Positions 24,553 to 34,468 of a stretch of 64,000 nucleotides of DNA are shown piece after piece. Below the pieces are notes generated by a model. That model saw only the letters and a program-made list of their open reading frames with translations, was not told the origin of the DNA and did no database searches. The position numbers and the translations under genes are program-made. The first letter of the stretch is position 1. Each line of letters opens with the position of its first letter. The stretch lies in NCBI GenBank assembly GCA_028274465.1, contig CM051455.1, positions 99,315,942 through 99,379,941 on the forward strand, given 5' to 3'. The DNA comes from Plantago ovata (Eukaryota > Streptophyta > Magnoliopsida > Lamiales > Plantaginaceae).

Positions 24553-24640
24553 TGGGGCGGACCGCCCCGTGCGGGCGAACCGCCCCGCACGCCTGAGCGC
24601 GCGCGCGCGCTCTGGTCGTGGGGCGATTCGCCCCCCACTT
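24553..24640. promoter_or_regulatory. GC palindrome cluster upstream of ORF3, element E
   Basis: Three dyads (GGGGCGGACCGCCCC and similar) surround a CG-alternating run at 24598-24611. The run is a candidate Z-DNA-forming stretch by composition. The position is the same as in B, C and D. Confidence 0.5.
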
Positions 24641-24916
24641 TAGGTGGGAGACGAACGTTTTTGAAATAAAAATGCGGTTTTAGTCCCCGAAAAGTTTTTA
24701 GTCCCGAAAAATCATTTTCCTCAAAAATCACTCGAAAAATCGCACTCGAACAAAACATAAGCACATACGACACAGACTGAACAAATTCACATACGAAAAG
24801 CAAATAGTTCAAGTATGAAAACATGCAATAAAGCGGTAAAGAAAGCGATAAAAACCCCGGGTTGCCTCCCGGATAGCGCCATTGTTTAAAGTCTCTGACT
24901 CGACTCCTGTCTTCGC

Positions 24917-26400
24917 CTATCTTTTCCTTCTGAGGGTACTAGACTTCCCCTTCATGATTCTCCTTCCCGTGCTTTGATCTGTGAATAAGAGTGAACATAG
25001 ACGTTAAGACCACTGTAATCAATAGTGTTAGAAGTATCGGGTGGATCAGGTGGATCAGTTATGGCTTGCAACACATGTTGCTTGCCATCCACTTCGATAG
25101 TGCAAGTCTTTCGGTAGATGTCCATACGGAGCGTAGCTTAGTCAAGAATGTTCGTCCTAAGATATGACATCCCCCGTTCCTGGTGCTGATGCTGGCATAA
25201 ACAAAATCGGTGTGGACAGAGCTTCACCAATTTTGACTAATACATTCTTCACAACGCCTTCGGTTTCACAAGGATCCATCCGCCAGTTGCACAATAGCCT
25301 TATGCACAGTTAGTTCTCCAAGGTTACTTTCTCGAAAACATTCAAAGGGAGCACATTAGAGTAGGATCCCGTGTCTAGTGTGGCTCGGACATCTTCAAGC
25401 TCCCCAATCCCGACCTTAATATCGAAACTTTGAGGGAGTGGCTCGGGATCCTCTTGCTCCTCTTCACTCTTGTTATACCAAGGTACTTTCCTTCTTCTTC
25501 GACTTGTGGAGGTAGGTCCCTCTTGCAACTCTCGCACTTAGCACCTTCTTGATGGTGATTTCAACAGGTAGATCACCCACTAAGTTAATGGACAATGACT
25601 TCTCAGTGTTGCTAGGCAGTTTGCCTTGTTCCCTACTTGCTCCTCGGTCGATCAACTCTTGCATCTTTTGATGGGCAAGTCTAGTGCTCTCTTCCAACCT
25701 ATCGAGCCTTGCCCTAGTCTTCTCGGAATCTTCTTCATACCGTTTGAGAAAACTCTGTGTGTGATCGACCATCTTCTGCAAGTTCTCCATCAGAGAGGAC
25801 TTCGACTTCGGTGGCTCTTTCGGGGGGTTTTCGCAGTGGTCATTACCATAGTTTGGCCTACTACGGTCTTGGTTAGGTCCATAAGTTTGGTTAGCCGGTG
25901 CATATCCTTGATTGTTTCGGAATCCTCTTCTCCAGAATCCACCTCGAGGATTCCTACCGTCTGTCCGTAGCTAACTTCTTGAGTACCAAACTCCGTACCA
26001 AAGGCTTCTTCTTCACCTCCTCGAGCCCAGTTGCCATCATCGTATGCTAGCTCGATCTACACATGTGAGCCCCATGCCCATAGTTCTTGCATATTCGGAC
26101 ATACTTCGTTCGAAACAGTTGTTCCGGTGGCGCTCTTGAGGACTTGCTTCAATTCGTTGGTAAAGCACTCGAATGAATCCCCATTCCCCCTGTACATAGG
26201 GGCTTCTTGAGTCGTGGAGCTTCAGGTCCACGTCTCAAACCATTGCTCTTGGGTCCTTGAACTGCGAACCCTTAGCAAGCCTTTTCGAAAACTGCCCAGA
26301 CGGCTTCTGCGGTTTCCTCCCAATATTGCCTCGGCATTAGAAATCCACCACTTGTTGGTTCGCGAGGTTAGTCCATTGTAGAAGTGGTGGACTAGGTAGG
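24917..26400 (-). pseudogene. Gag-protease of element E, many indels
   Basis: Recognisable gag (QQVVDF region), linker (MENLQKMVDHTQSFLKRYEEDSEKTRARLDRLEE in part) and protease (DTGSYSNVLP near 25370). Compared with element C there are numerous single-base losses, for example around 25160-25230 and 26230-26360. Because they cluster towards the gap, poor consensus quality is at least as likely as real decay. Confidence 0.8.
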
Positions 26401-26500
26401 NNNNNNNNNNNNNNNNNNNNNNNNNNNNNNNNNNNNNNNNNNNNNNNNNNNNNNNNNNNNNNNNNNNNNNNNNNNNNNNNNNNNNNNNNNNNNNNNNNNN
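26401..26500. other. Assembly gap (100 N)
   Basis: Exactly 100 N, a common placeholder for unknown length. Left of it is element E gag on the minus strand; right of it is Sirevirus reverse transcriptase on the plus strand. The missing 5' LTR of E, the 5' ends of B, the Sirevirus and the second copia element imply that many kilobases may be absent. Confidence 0.95.
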
Positions 26501-27945
26501 TAAAGGCAATGCAAGAGCACTTGATCAATTTGAAAGAAACAAAGTCTGGAAACTTTACCACTTGAGTATAAAGGCAGAAGCTATTGGTACAAAGTGGTGT
26601 TCAGAAACAAGCTGAGTGAGTCTGAGTGAAGTAAAAAGAAATAAGCACGTTTAGTTGCTCAAGGTTACTGTCAGACTGAAGGATTGGACTATGATGAGTC
26701 TTATGCACCAGTTGCAAGATTAGATGCATTTAGGCTTTTCTTGGCCTTTGCTGCTCACATGACTTCATTGTTTACTACAAATGGATGTTAAAAGTGCATT
26801 CTTGAATGTGTGAACTGCTGAAGAAGTCTACCTAGAACAAACCCCTGGCTTTGAACTTCCCTCAGAAATCAAGATGGTTATACAAGCTTCAGAAAGCTGT
26901 ATATGGTCTAAAGCAAGCACCAAGAGCATGGTATGATACTTGGCTAAGTTCTTGCTGGAAAATGGTTTCAAGAAAGGTGAAGTTGACAAAACCTTATTTA
27001 CCATGAACCATGATGGTAAATACTCTTAGTTCAATTTATGTGGATGACATAATTTTTGGATTAAGGACAAGCAACTTTGTGATGATTTTTGCAAACTCAT
27101 GACAAAGAAGTTGAAATGAGTATGATGGGAAATTGAATCTTTTCTAGGATTGCAAGTCAAGCAACTCAAAGATGGAATATTCATAAATCAAGCAAAGTAT
27201 GCGAAAAAAATGCTCATAAAGTTTAGGATCAAAGAGGAAGAGAAAAACCTGAAAAGATCCCTATGAGTGTTGGTACCAAATTGGACTATACTAAAGAGAC
27301 AAAAGTGTTGAAGAACACAAGTATAGGAAGCTCATTGGTTCCTTGTTGTATTAACAGCAAGTAGACCTGACATTCAGTATGCCGTTGTGGTGTGCAAGAT
27401 TCCAATCTGATCCAAGAGAATCACACTACAAAAAGGCAATCAAGATACTGAAATATGTCAAAGGTACAGTCAATGTTGGATTATGGTATCCTAAAGATTT
27501 GGACTAATTGGTTGGTTATTCTGATGCTGATCATGGAGGATCAACTCTTGATAGAAAAAGTACCTCTGGAACTTGTCAGTTTTTGGGTACTAGATTAATA
27601 TCATGTTCAGCAGAAGCAAACCTGTGTTGCCAATTCATCTACTGAATCTGAATAATTGCAGCTGGTTGTTGCACAGCTCCAAATCCTCTGGGTTCAGCAA
27701 CAATTAAGAGATTATGGTATTTCTACAAAGAAAACACCAATCTTTTGTGATAATACAAGTGCTATTGCTATCACACAAAATCCTAAGTTTCACTCAAGGA
27801 CTAAGCACATTGATATTAGACATCATTTCATTAGAGATCACGTAGAAAAAGGAGATATTGAGGTTGTGAAAGTAGGCACTGATGATCAGCTTGCTGACAT
27901 CTTACAAAGCCCCTACCAGATAATAGGTTCGCAATGCTAAGGTAT
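26501..27945 (+). pseudogene. Copia pol fragment, reverse transcriptase and RNase H (Sirevirus)
   Basis: Frame-shifting remains of reverse transcriptase: [25 protein letters not shown] region at about 26660-26710, the catalytic IYVDDIIFG at 27034-27060, and RNase H with SDADHGGSTLDRKSTSGT at about 27518-27575 and TKHIDIRHHFIRDHV at about 27806-27845. These copy RNA to DNA in the virus-like particle. The frame breaks many times, mostly single-base losses, which continue the indel-rich zone around the gap. Confidence 0.85.
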
Positions 27946-27989
27946 AACCTTGGATTGATTGAACTACCTCAATAAAGGATACATTTGGC

Positions 27990-28355
27990 AGAATGCTGAA
28001 ACAGGTATTCAGCTAGCCAAAGTATTCTTACTTAAAAGCTCCGTCTACTAATTTCTTCTAAGAAACGATAAATCACTACATGTTTGCTGAAAACAGGCAT
28101 TCAACAAGTAATTCCGTCAAAACGGGTATTTTTTAGGAAACTTGATCACTTGCTGAGACAGGCACTCAGTAAGAGAAAAACCTTAAGGATTGCTGAAACA
28201 GGCATTCAGACAATCAAAGATACTGAAACAGGTATTCAAGTATCAAGGGAATATTCTGAGACGGGAACTCAGAAAAAGTGCAAAACTCATTTCTCAGATT
28301 TTACCAAAGGATATCTCAAGTACAAAAGAATTTACTGATACGGGAAATCAGAAAT
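27990..28355. repeat. Seven 17-bp covarying palindromes after Sirevirus pol
   Basis: Copies of CTGAAACAGGTATTCAG-like sequence at 27996, 28087 (one extra base), 28153, 28193, 28223, 28256 and 28335. Five-base arms flank a seven-base centre. The fifth arm base changes in pairs: A/T at 27996 and 28193, G/C at 28153 and 28256, T/A at 28335. In two copies, 28087 and 28223, the last base breaks the pair. Confidence 0.8.
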
Positions 28356-28880
28356 ATCTTTTAAACTTAAGAAAATACGAGATATCTAAGTAAGGGGGAA
28401 CTTTCAGCAAGTATCTAGGATGTTAATACAAACTCGCTGAAAAGATTCTTGTCTATTTCAGAAAGCAATCTAATCCCTTAAAACTCGGTAAAATCAATTT
28501 GTGACGTTAATCGGGCACAGATAAACTCGTAATAATCATGACATGAAATACAATCGTGGCCATTGATTAAAAGGAGTTATTGATCTAACGGTTAATAATA
28601 CAAAGAGAGAGAATGCTCTGACGGTTTCAAGTTAGTGGGCCACTACGCATTCAATGCAAAGGCTCCACTAACGCCTGTGTTTCTCTGTTTTACCCTTGCT
28701 GAAAGCTCAAATCGATTGAGTTTCTCACACATCAGAGACACTATATAAAGAAGGAGTTAGAGAAATGACAAAATTCATTAACTCACATTTCCTTTCTCTG
28801 CAAATTTTAGCCTGAAACTACTGTACCTCCGTTCAAAAAGCAAACTATCTTTTTCGTACACTTTCTTCTCTATAAAAGAA
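28356..28880 (+). other. Sirevirus spacer before extra ORF
   Basis: Contains an AAGGGGGAA polypurine-like tract at 28392-28400 and, at 28741-28747, a TATATAAA promoter-like box about 130 bases before the ATG at 28881. No ORF. This could be a subgenomic promoter for the downstream ORF, by inference. Confidence 0.4.
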
Positions 28881-31800
28881 ATGGCACCAAAGAGACAGTC
28901 CTCTAAGTCCTCAAAGTCATCTAAGGTTGACAGTGCTGAGACACGCACTGCTCCGGTGACTACTCCGGCAACAAACACAACGAAAGTTGTGTTGAAAAAT
29001 GATAGGATATCGGAAAAACATATGCCTCCGTCATATCTTGACACTGCAAAGTGTGAGATGTTGATGCAATGGGGTGGATTTGCAAAGGAGAAGTACATTA
29101 GGTACTTCTATGAACAAGAACTCGGTGACGAGAATGAAGAGGCGCTTGAGTTTATCTAGCAGCAAGGCCTCATGAACTTTATATCTGCTCGCACTAAGCA
29201 ACTGAGCATGATAGACACAATGGAATTCTACAATAATGCAGAAATCCAGTCCCTTACTGATAGTAAAGGAGTCACTGAAAAAGTGATCTTTACTACAGTT
29301 CAGAACACGCAAATCGTCCTGAAATGGACTGATTTAGCGGAAATATTTCAGATTCCAACCACTGGAACTGAAGATGACGTCACTGCCACTGACGAAGAAA
29401 TTGAAGCTTTCTACACTGACGTCAGAAATGAGAAAATGAAGAAAGGAGAGATTGCTCCCGTGACTTGGACAAAGCACGTTAAGAGGAAGCATCTCTGTCA
29501 TTCACTTGGTCTAGTAGCTCTGCTACTGATAAAAGTTTTGGACTCCCAAGTCGGAGGAATAGACCAAGTTGGCCTGAGAAGATGGCCGCTGCTGATGCAT
29601 ATCCATGAAAATAAAACGGAACTTAACTGGGCTAAGTACATTTTCAACAGGCTTGTTGATTGTGTTACTAAGTTCAAGGTAAAGGTAGAAGACAACAAGG
29701 TCTCACCTTCCTTTCCAGTTATGTATGGAATAAAGATATGTTACATCCTTGAACATTTCAGGATTCAGCTGAGAAACCCATTGCCAATCAAGAAATCTTT
29801 ATGCAATGTGGGAAGATCCTTCTACAAGCAGAATGTACCTAAGACTGCTGGCAAGAAACTAGAAAAATCAAAGAAGACAACAGCTGCAAATGTTGTCAAC
29901 ACAAGCCAGCAAGAAAGGTATACAACCGCTGCAGATGTCACCACTCAGCAACTTAGAGATGAAATTGCTGTAGATGGTGGTGACAAAAATGAAACTACTG
30001 TAGATGATCAACAAGGTACGTGTACACCAGCCGTTGCTGAAAATGCAACTACTGACGTATCTGTTGGGAAACTGAAGAAATCTAACAAGAAAAAAAGGAA
30101 AGCTGATGATGACACTCAGACTGCAGCGTCATCAGCAAACCCTGTACCAAAGAGGAAAAGGACAGGCAACACAAGGAAGAAAACACTGGCTCGCAAGTCA
30201 GTTCCTATTGTCCATGACCTCTCAGACAATTCCCAGACAATTGCTGAAACGCAATTGCCAGTAGATGTTGACAAGGTAGTTACTGAAGCCTATGTCAGCA
30301 ACATTGAAGTGTTTGCGGAAGCCTTCAATGATCGACTCAACGTTGATCCTTCTACTGAGAACAGACCACAAGGCAGTGGAAATGAAACTCCTGCCCAAGT
30401 CCCAGATATCTACATTGTAGATAATCTAGATGATCCAACTATGGAACCAGTAAGTGATATTGCTGCTGATCTGCAAAAGGCGGCACTTGTTGATGCTGCT
30501 GAAAAGATGATTGCTGAATAAGCAACTCATCAAGTTGCTGAAACCCCGGTTGCTGAAGAACCAGTTGCTGAGACAGCAATGGTTCAAGTTCCAGAAGTTG
30601 CTGAAACACAAGAAGCACTATTCAACGACGCATCTCGTGATGCTGAGAATACTGGCCCAAGTTCACCAAAGACATCAATTGACAAAGTCCAGCTTGTACT
30701 AGAAGCTATAAGCCAACAAATGGAGTTGGAGATTGAAGAATCATCCAACAAATCCATTGATGTCTTCATGACAAGCAGTGAGCTTAAAGGTCAAGATGCT
30801 TCTGCTCAACTTGTCATTTCAGAGACAAGGGAGATTGCTGAAACCGCACAGCTTTCTCAAACAGAGCAAGACAAGAAGTCTGCTGAAGAAACAGTCCAAG
30901 AAGATGAAGAAACTGTTAATGCTGAAAGGACTGAGCCACAACCTGTCCTTCTTCAACAGGTAGATAATTCAACCATCAGTAAAACTTCAAATTCTGAAAC
31001 GTATTCTTTTGCTAATATTATATTATCTCTACAGACTTCTCAAGATGCAAGTCAGATTGTTGCTGAAGCCTCTGCACCAGAATCAACACTCCCTGCTCAG
31101 CAGGTAGTTAATGTTTTTGGTAATAAAACTAAGTTTGACAGATTAGTACTTGTATCTAACTCAAATTTATTTCAGGATGAACAAATGGAGGATGCTACTC
31201 AAGCTCCTCAAGGAATGGAAATTGTACAACATGAGCTTGTTGAATCTCAGCAGGTAATTCATGTTTCAGCTTTGAACTCTAAAGCAATTATCCAAACCAA
31301 TCCTGATCTAAATATCGTTCTTTTTCAGGCTCAAAAGGAGACCACTAAAGTGGTGATCTTCACTGAAGATCAACAAGTGAGTTCTGAGGAACTGTACTTG
31401 AACTTCAAAAGAACCACTTTGTCAAGAGTTGCTAAGTCTGTCAGCAACTGGCAAAGATACAGGCGAATGGATTTCTCTGATCTCCATCTTTATCTTTCAA
31501 ACGAGAAAAGGAGATCTTCTCTGCTGAAGCTCGAGACATTCGTTCAGTCCATACTTCCCGAAGAAATGTCATATTCTCAGCGAATGAATTCAAATCTGAT
31601 TGCTCAAATCAGAGAGAATATGAAGGCAAAATTCAAGAGTGCCTCTCCAGCTGAACAAGCTGTGATGCTCAAGGGTTTCTTTGTACCCGTGGTGGCTGGT
31701 CCCCACAAAATAAATGAGGAAGAGGAAGTAACGAGTGTTGCTTTGTACAAGCATCTCGAGCTAGTAATTCTGACCGATGATGATGAAGAGGAAGAAGATG

Positions 31801-32735
31801 AAAACATTCCGACTGATCCCAGTGATGATGAAGGGAAAGATTCAAAGGACAAGAAAGACGACGATGATGACAATCAAGGTCCAAGTCCTGATGCTGGTGG
31901 TTTAAAGATGACAGTTGCTGAAACAGAACCACAAGACAATCAACAAGCTGAACAACCACAACCTCAGCATGAATCTCAACCTGCTCCTGCTTCTGAAAAT
32001 CAAGCACCTGTACAAGGTGCTGATACTGAAGAGGAATATGCCAGAAAAAGGGCTGCCTTGAAAAATGGCAAGACCCAAATTTCTGATGCCAAGGTCACTG
32101 ATGCAAACCTTGATGATGATGATGAATTGGATGAAGATTACCAACGCGCTTTACATAACAGTCTTGTGATCCATGCAAGACATACGCAGGATCTAGAAAT
32201 TGGTGAATCTTCAGGAGTAAGACCAAAGGAAGTCCCCTCCCTTCCATTTACTACTGGCGAAACTCCAGTAATTGAGTCTCAAACTCAATTAAAACTAACT
32301 ACTGGCGAAACTCCAGTCATTGAGTCTCAAACGTTGCCCTCAGCAACTACTCAATTAAAACTAACTACTGGTGAAACTCCAGTTGTTGAGTCTGAAGTGT
32401 TGCCATCAGCAACCACTCAACCAAAAGGAAGTGAAGCTGCTAACTTAGGTTCCAAGGTTGTTGACCTTGATGAATCTGAGGCATTACTTGCTGAGAGCCC
32501 GCTTGATATTGAAAAAATATTGGCTACAGTGCTGAGACGCACTACTACTCTTACGATAGCTCAGAAAGACATCAATCTTTATCACAAAAGATATGAAGAA
32601 GATGTAAGTCAAGCACTCATGCTCGCAAAGACCGCTCTAGTGAAGGCTCAGACTTTCATGGATGATAAGGCCGCAACAGAGAAAAGACATGAAGAGAACA
32701 TGGTGAGCATTCAAAAGGAGTTGTCAAAAAAATGA
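28881..32735 (+). pseudogene. Sirevirus extra ORF (env-position ORF), two in-frame stops
   Basis: One frame of 1285 codons from ATG 28881, stopped at TAG 29157-29159 and TAA 30519-30521 but otherwise open. The N-terminus is Lys/Ser-rich. About residues 70-300 (YIRYFYEQELG, FYNNAEI, IVLKWTDLAEIFQIP, KHLCHSLGLVALLL, LNWAKYIFNRLV) have the layout of the putative plant transposon protein domain, like ORF3 of the gypsy elements, but with little identity. Then come basic nuclear-localisation-like runs (KKRKADDD, PKRKRTGNTRKK), a long acidic, low-complexity middle, three tandem TTGETPV repeats, and a coiled-coil-like end. Sireviruses often carry an 'envelope-like' ORF here; no signal peptide or convincing membrane segment is visible, so I do not assign that role. 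Confidence 0.6.
32252..32425 (+). repeat. Tandem repeat in Sirevirus extra ORF
   Basis: Three copies of a 54-66 base unit encoding LTTGETPVIES followed by variable QTLPSATTQ. Nucleotide identity between copies is very high, indicating recent expansion. It lies in the low-complexity part of the protein. Confidence 0.8.
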
Positions 32736-33904
32736 CTTCTGATCAGCAACAAATCATCATGAAGTATAACAGCTTAAGCACTCTTGCTGAAAATTGCAAT
32801 GAGTTCTATTCTCTGCACATCACTCTGATGTTGCAATCCATGTCTAAGGGGGAACAGAAAAATACCAGAAAAAGAAACCAAACCCCTCCTACTGTTGATG
32901 AGCCACTGCCCATAGAAACGCTTGCTGAAAAAGAGCAAAGTTCTAAAAGGAAAGCAGAATCTGAGTTAAATTCAGCAAGTACCAAAAAGAGAAAAACTGC
33001 TGCTGAAACTCAAGATTTTTGCCATACTGAAAGTCATCAAAATCTGAATGAGGATGATGAAGATGATGACAATCAGACAATAGCTCAAGCCAGAAGAGCT
33101 AGACCTTTAACAGCCTTGACTCCGTCTGGTCATTCAAAGCATTTCTCGTCTGACTCTTCAGCAAGAGATCAAGACAATGCTAAATCAATAAGAAGAAGGC
33201 AAAGACAGGAAAAAAAGAGGCTGGCCAGCATTGCTATTGGCTCCGGCATCGAGTATACAAAGACCAGCAATGATGAAACCACTCAGAATGTGATCAGAAA
33301 CATTCATGGTTTCTGGATCTTAAAGCTGGAAGATTTGCTGGTGAATGAGTTCTTTCCTACAGCCATATTGAACCAAATGTTCACATGGATTGAACTCAAG
33401 GTACAAAGAAAACAAAGGGAAGAATCCCTTCCAAGAAACGTTGCTGGGAAATGGTTGAATCTTGAGGTCTCAGTAAGAAGAACTGCCATTGGTAAGACTT
33501 ATAGACAAGAACCAAATTTGATAAAACCACCTGGCATTGCTTATTACTCTGACCCAGTAACCAAGAAAACAAAGAAGAGACTTGGATTGATTCCTTATGA
33601 GTATTTCTATCTCACTGCTAAGGATCAAGAAGAAGACCTTCTCTGGCTAAGAAAGATTCATCCTAAAAGCATTTCAGATACACAGCTTCTCCATGCCAGC
33701 AATTGGGGCATGCATTTGTGGGTAACTCACTACATGGAAATGAATGCTGAAAAACATCATCATACTGCCTGCAAACATGCAAGAATTCTTCAACTACAAG
33801 TCCGTAGGCTTCTGGAAAACTACGAAAAGGACTGTGTTGAATTTACTGCACTTGCTGAGAAGAGTGTAAGAGAGATTTTGAGAAAATCTTCTGGAAGAGC
33901 TTAA
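32732..33904 (+). CDS. Sirevirus downstream ORF, 390 codons, unknown function
   Basis: Overlaps the preceding frame by four bases (ATGA) directly after a run of seven A (32726-32732), in the -1 frame. The run in phase A AAA AAA is a slippery heptamer, so frameshift fusion, re-initiation, or a one-base indel in a formerly single ORF are all possible. The first 170 residues are basic/acidic low complexity with KRKAESELNSASTKKRK. The C-terminal 210 residues look globular (GFWILKLEDLLVNEFFP, HASNWGMHLWVTHYMEMN, CKHARILQLQVRRLLENYEK). I do not recognise this domain. Confidence 0.6.
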   Translation: MTSDQQQIIMKYNSLSTLAENCNEFYSLHITLMLQSMSKGEQKNTRKRNQTPPTVDEPLPIETLAEKEQSSKRKAESELNSASTKKRKTAAETQDFCHTESHQNLNEDDEDDDNQTIAQARRARPLTALTPSGHSKHFSSDSSARDQDNAKSIRRRQRQEKKRLASIAIGSGIEYTKTSNDETTQNVIRNIHGFWILKLEDLLVNEFFPTAILNQMFTWIELKVQRKQREESLPRNVAGKWLNLEVSVRRTAIGKTYRQEPNLIKPPGIAYYSDPVTKKTKKRLGLIPYEYFYLTAKDQEEDLLWLRKIHPKSISDTQLLHASNWGMHLWVTHYMEMNAEKHHHTACKHARILQLQVRRLLENYEKDCVEFTALAEKSVREILRKSSGRA

Positions 33905-34145
33905 TTCTCTGTAATAGTTTTTGTTAAAGTTTTGCTTGCTGATTTCGTTTAGTTATCTCTGCTACTTGTTGTAAACTTCTGAAAGATAACTATCAGCAAT
34001 GAAGCTTTTGACTCTTATTGGTTTTTGATTATGCAATTTACTGTTTAATTATTCAAGTATGCTTGCATTAATCAACTGATTTATTCAACATCAGAAACCT
34101 CTAAAAGGGTAACAATAAATTTAGCCATGGATTGCTAACATCAAA
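33905..34145 (+). other. Sirevirus 3' untranslated spacer
   Basis: AT-rich, no ORF; ends at the polypurine tract. Nothing else recognised. Confidence 0.6.
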
Positions 34146-34157
34146 AAGGGGGAAATT
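34146..34157 (+). other. Sirevirus polypurine tract
   Basis: AAGGGGGAAATT directly before the LTR start TGTTAGG. The core matches the additional tracts at 28392 and 32846. Confidence 0.8.
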
Positions 34158-34468
34158 TGTTAGGAAAACTTGTAATTTTGATGAGCAATTAACCATGCTA
34201 AATTAAGGAAAGTCCAGTAACTAGTACTCTTAATGTCCATAGGAATTTAGAATTTTAAGGACATTGTAAAAGAGGAACGTTTGCTGAAGACTTAGAATAG
34301 GTGCTAGATAGGTTGGTTTTAAAGCTTATGATGTATCATGTTTTCTGAAAAGAAATACAACCGATTGAAGCATTTGCTGATGATGTACTTTGTTTTTACA
34401 AACAAACTATTGAAGCATTTAGAACTGCTCAGAATCTTAAAGATTTTGAAGATCTGAAGACTTGAAGA
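34158..34468 (+). repeat. Sirevirus 3' LTR, first part
   Basis: Begins TGTTAGGAAAACTTG after the polypurine tract and is cut by element C at 34469. The GAAGA target duplication lies at 34464-34468 and 43290-43294. It contains TTGCTGA motifs. Confidence 0.85.

Larger units (their letters stand above)
19702..26400 (-). mobile_element. Element E, gag-pro retrotransposon truncated by the gap
   Basis: A minus-strand relative of A inserted in element B gag. It has a 3' LTR, polypurine tract, paired hairpins, type I ORF3 with its intron, GC palindromes and most of gag-pro up to 26400. Its 5' LTR and primer site are not seen. Single-base deletions relative to sister copies become frequent from about 25100 towards the gap. 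Confidence 0.9.
26501..34468 (+). mobile_element. Sirevirus-type Ty1/copia element, left part (5' end lost in gap)
   Basis: Order: reverse transcriptase and RNase H, a palindrome-rich spacer, a long extra ORF region, polypurine tract, first 311 bases of the 3' LTR. Placement in the Sirevirus group rests on the extra ORF after pol, repeated AAGGGGGAA tracts (28392, 32846, 34146), and LTR features (start TGTTAGG, C-rich run and CCAACA end at 44592). The LTR is interrupted by element C at 34469. Confidence 0.85.

Noticed and set aside
28881..32735. Envelope glycoprotein
   Set aside because: Position fits the 'envelope-like' ORF of Sireviruses, but no signal peptide, clear membrane anchor or cysteine pattern is visible.
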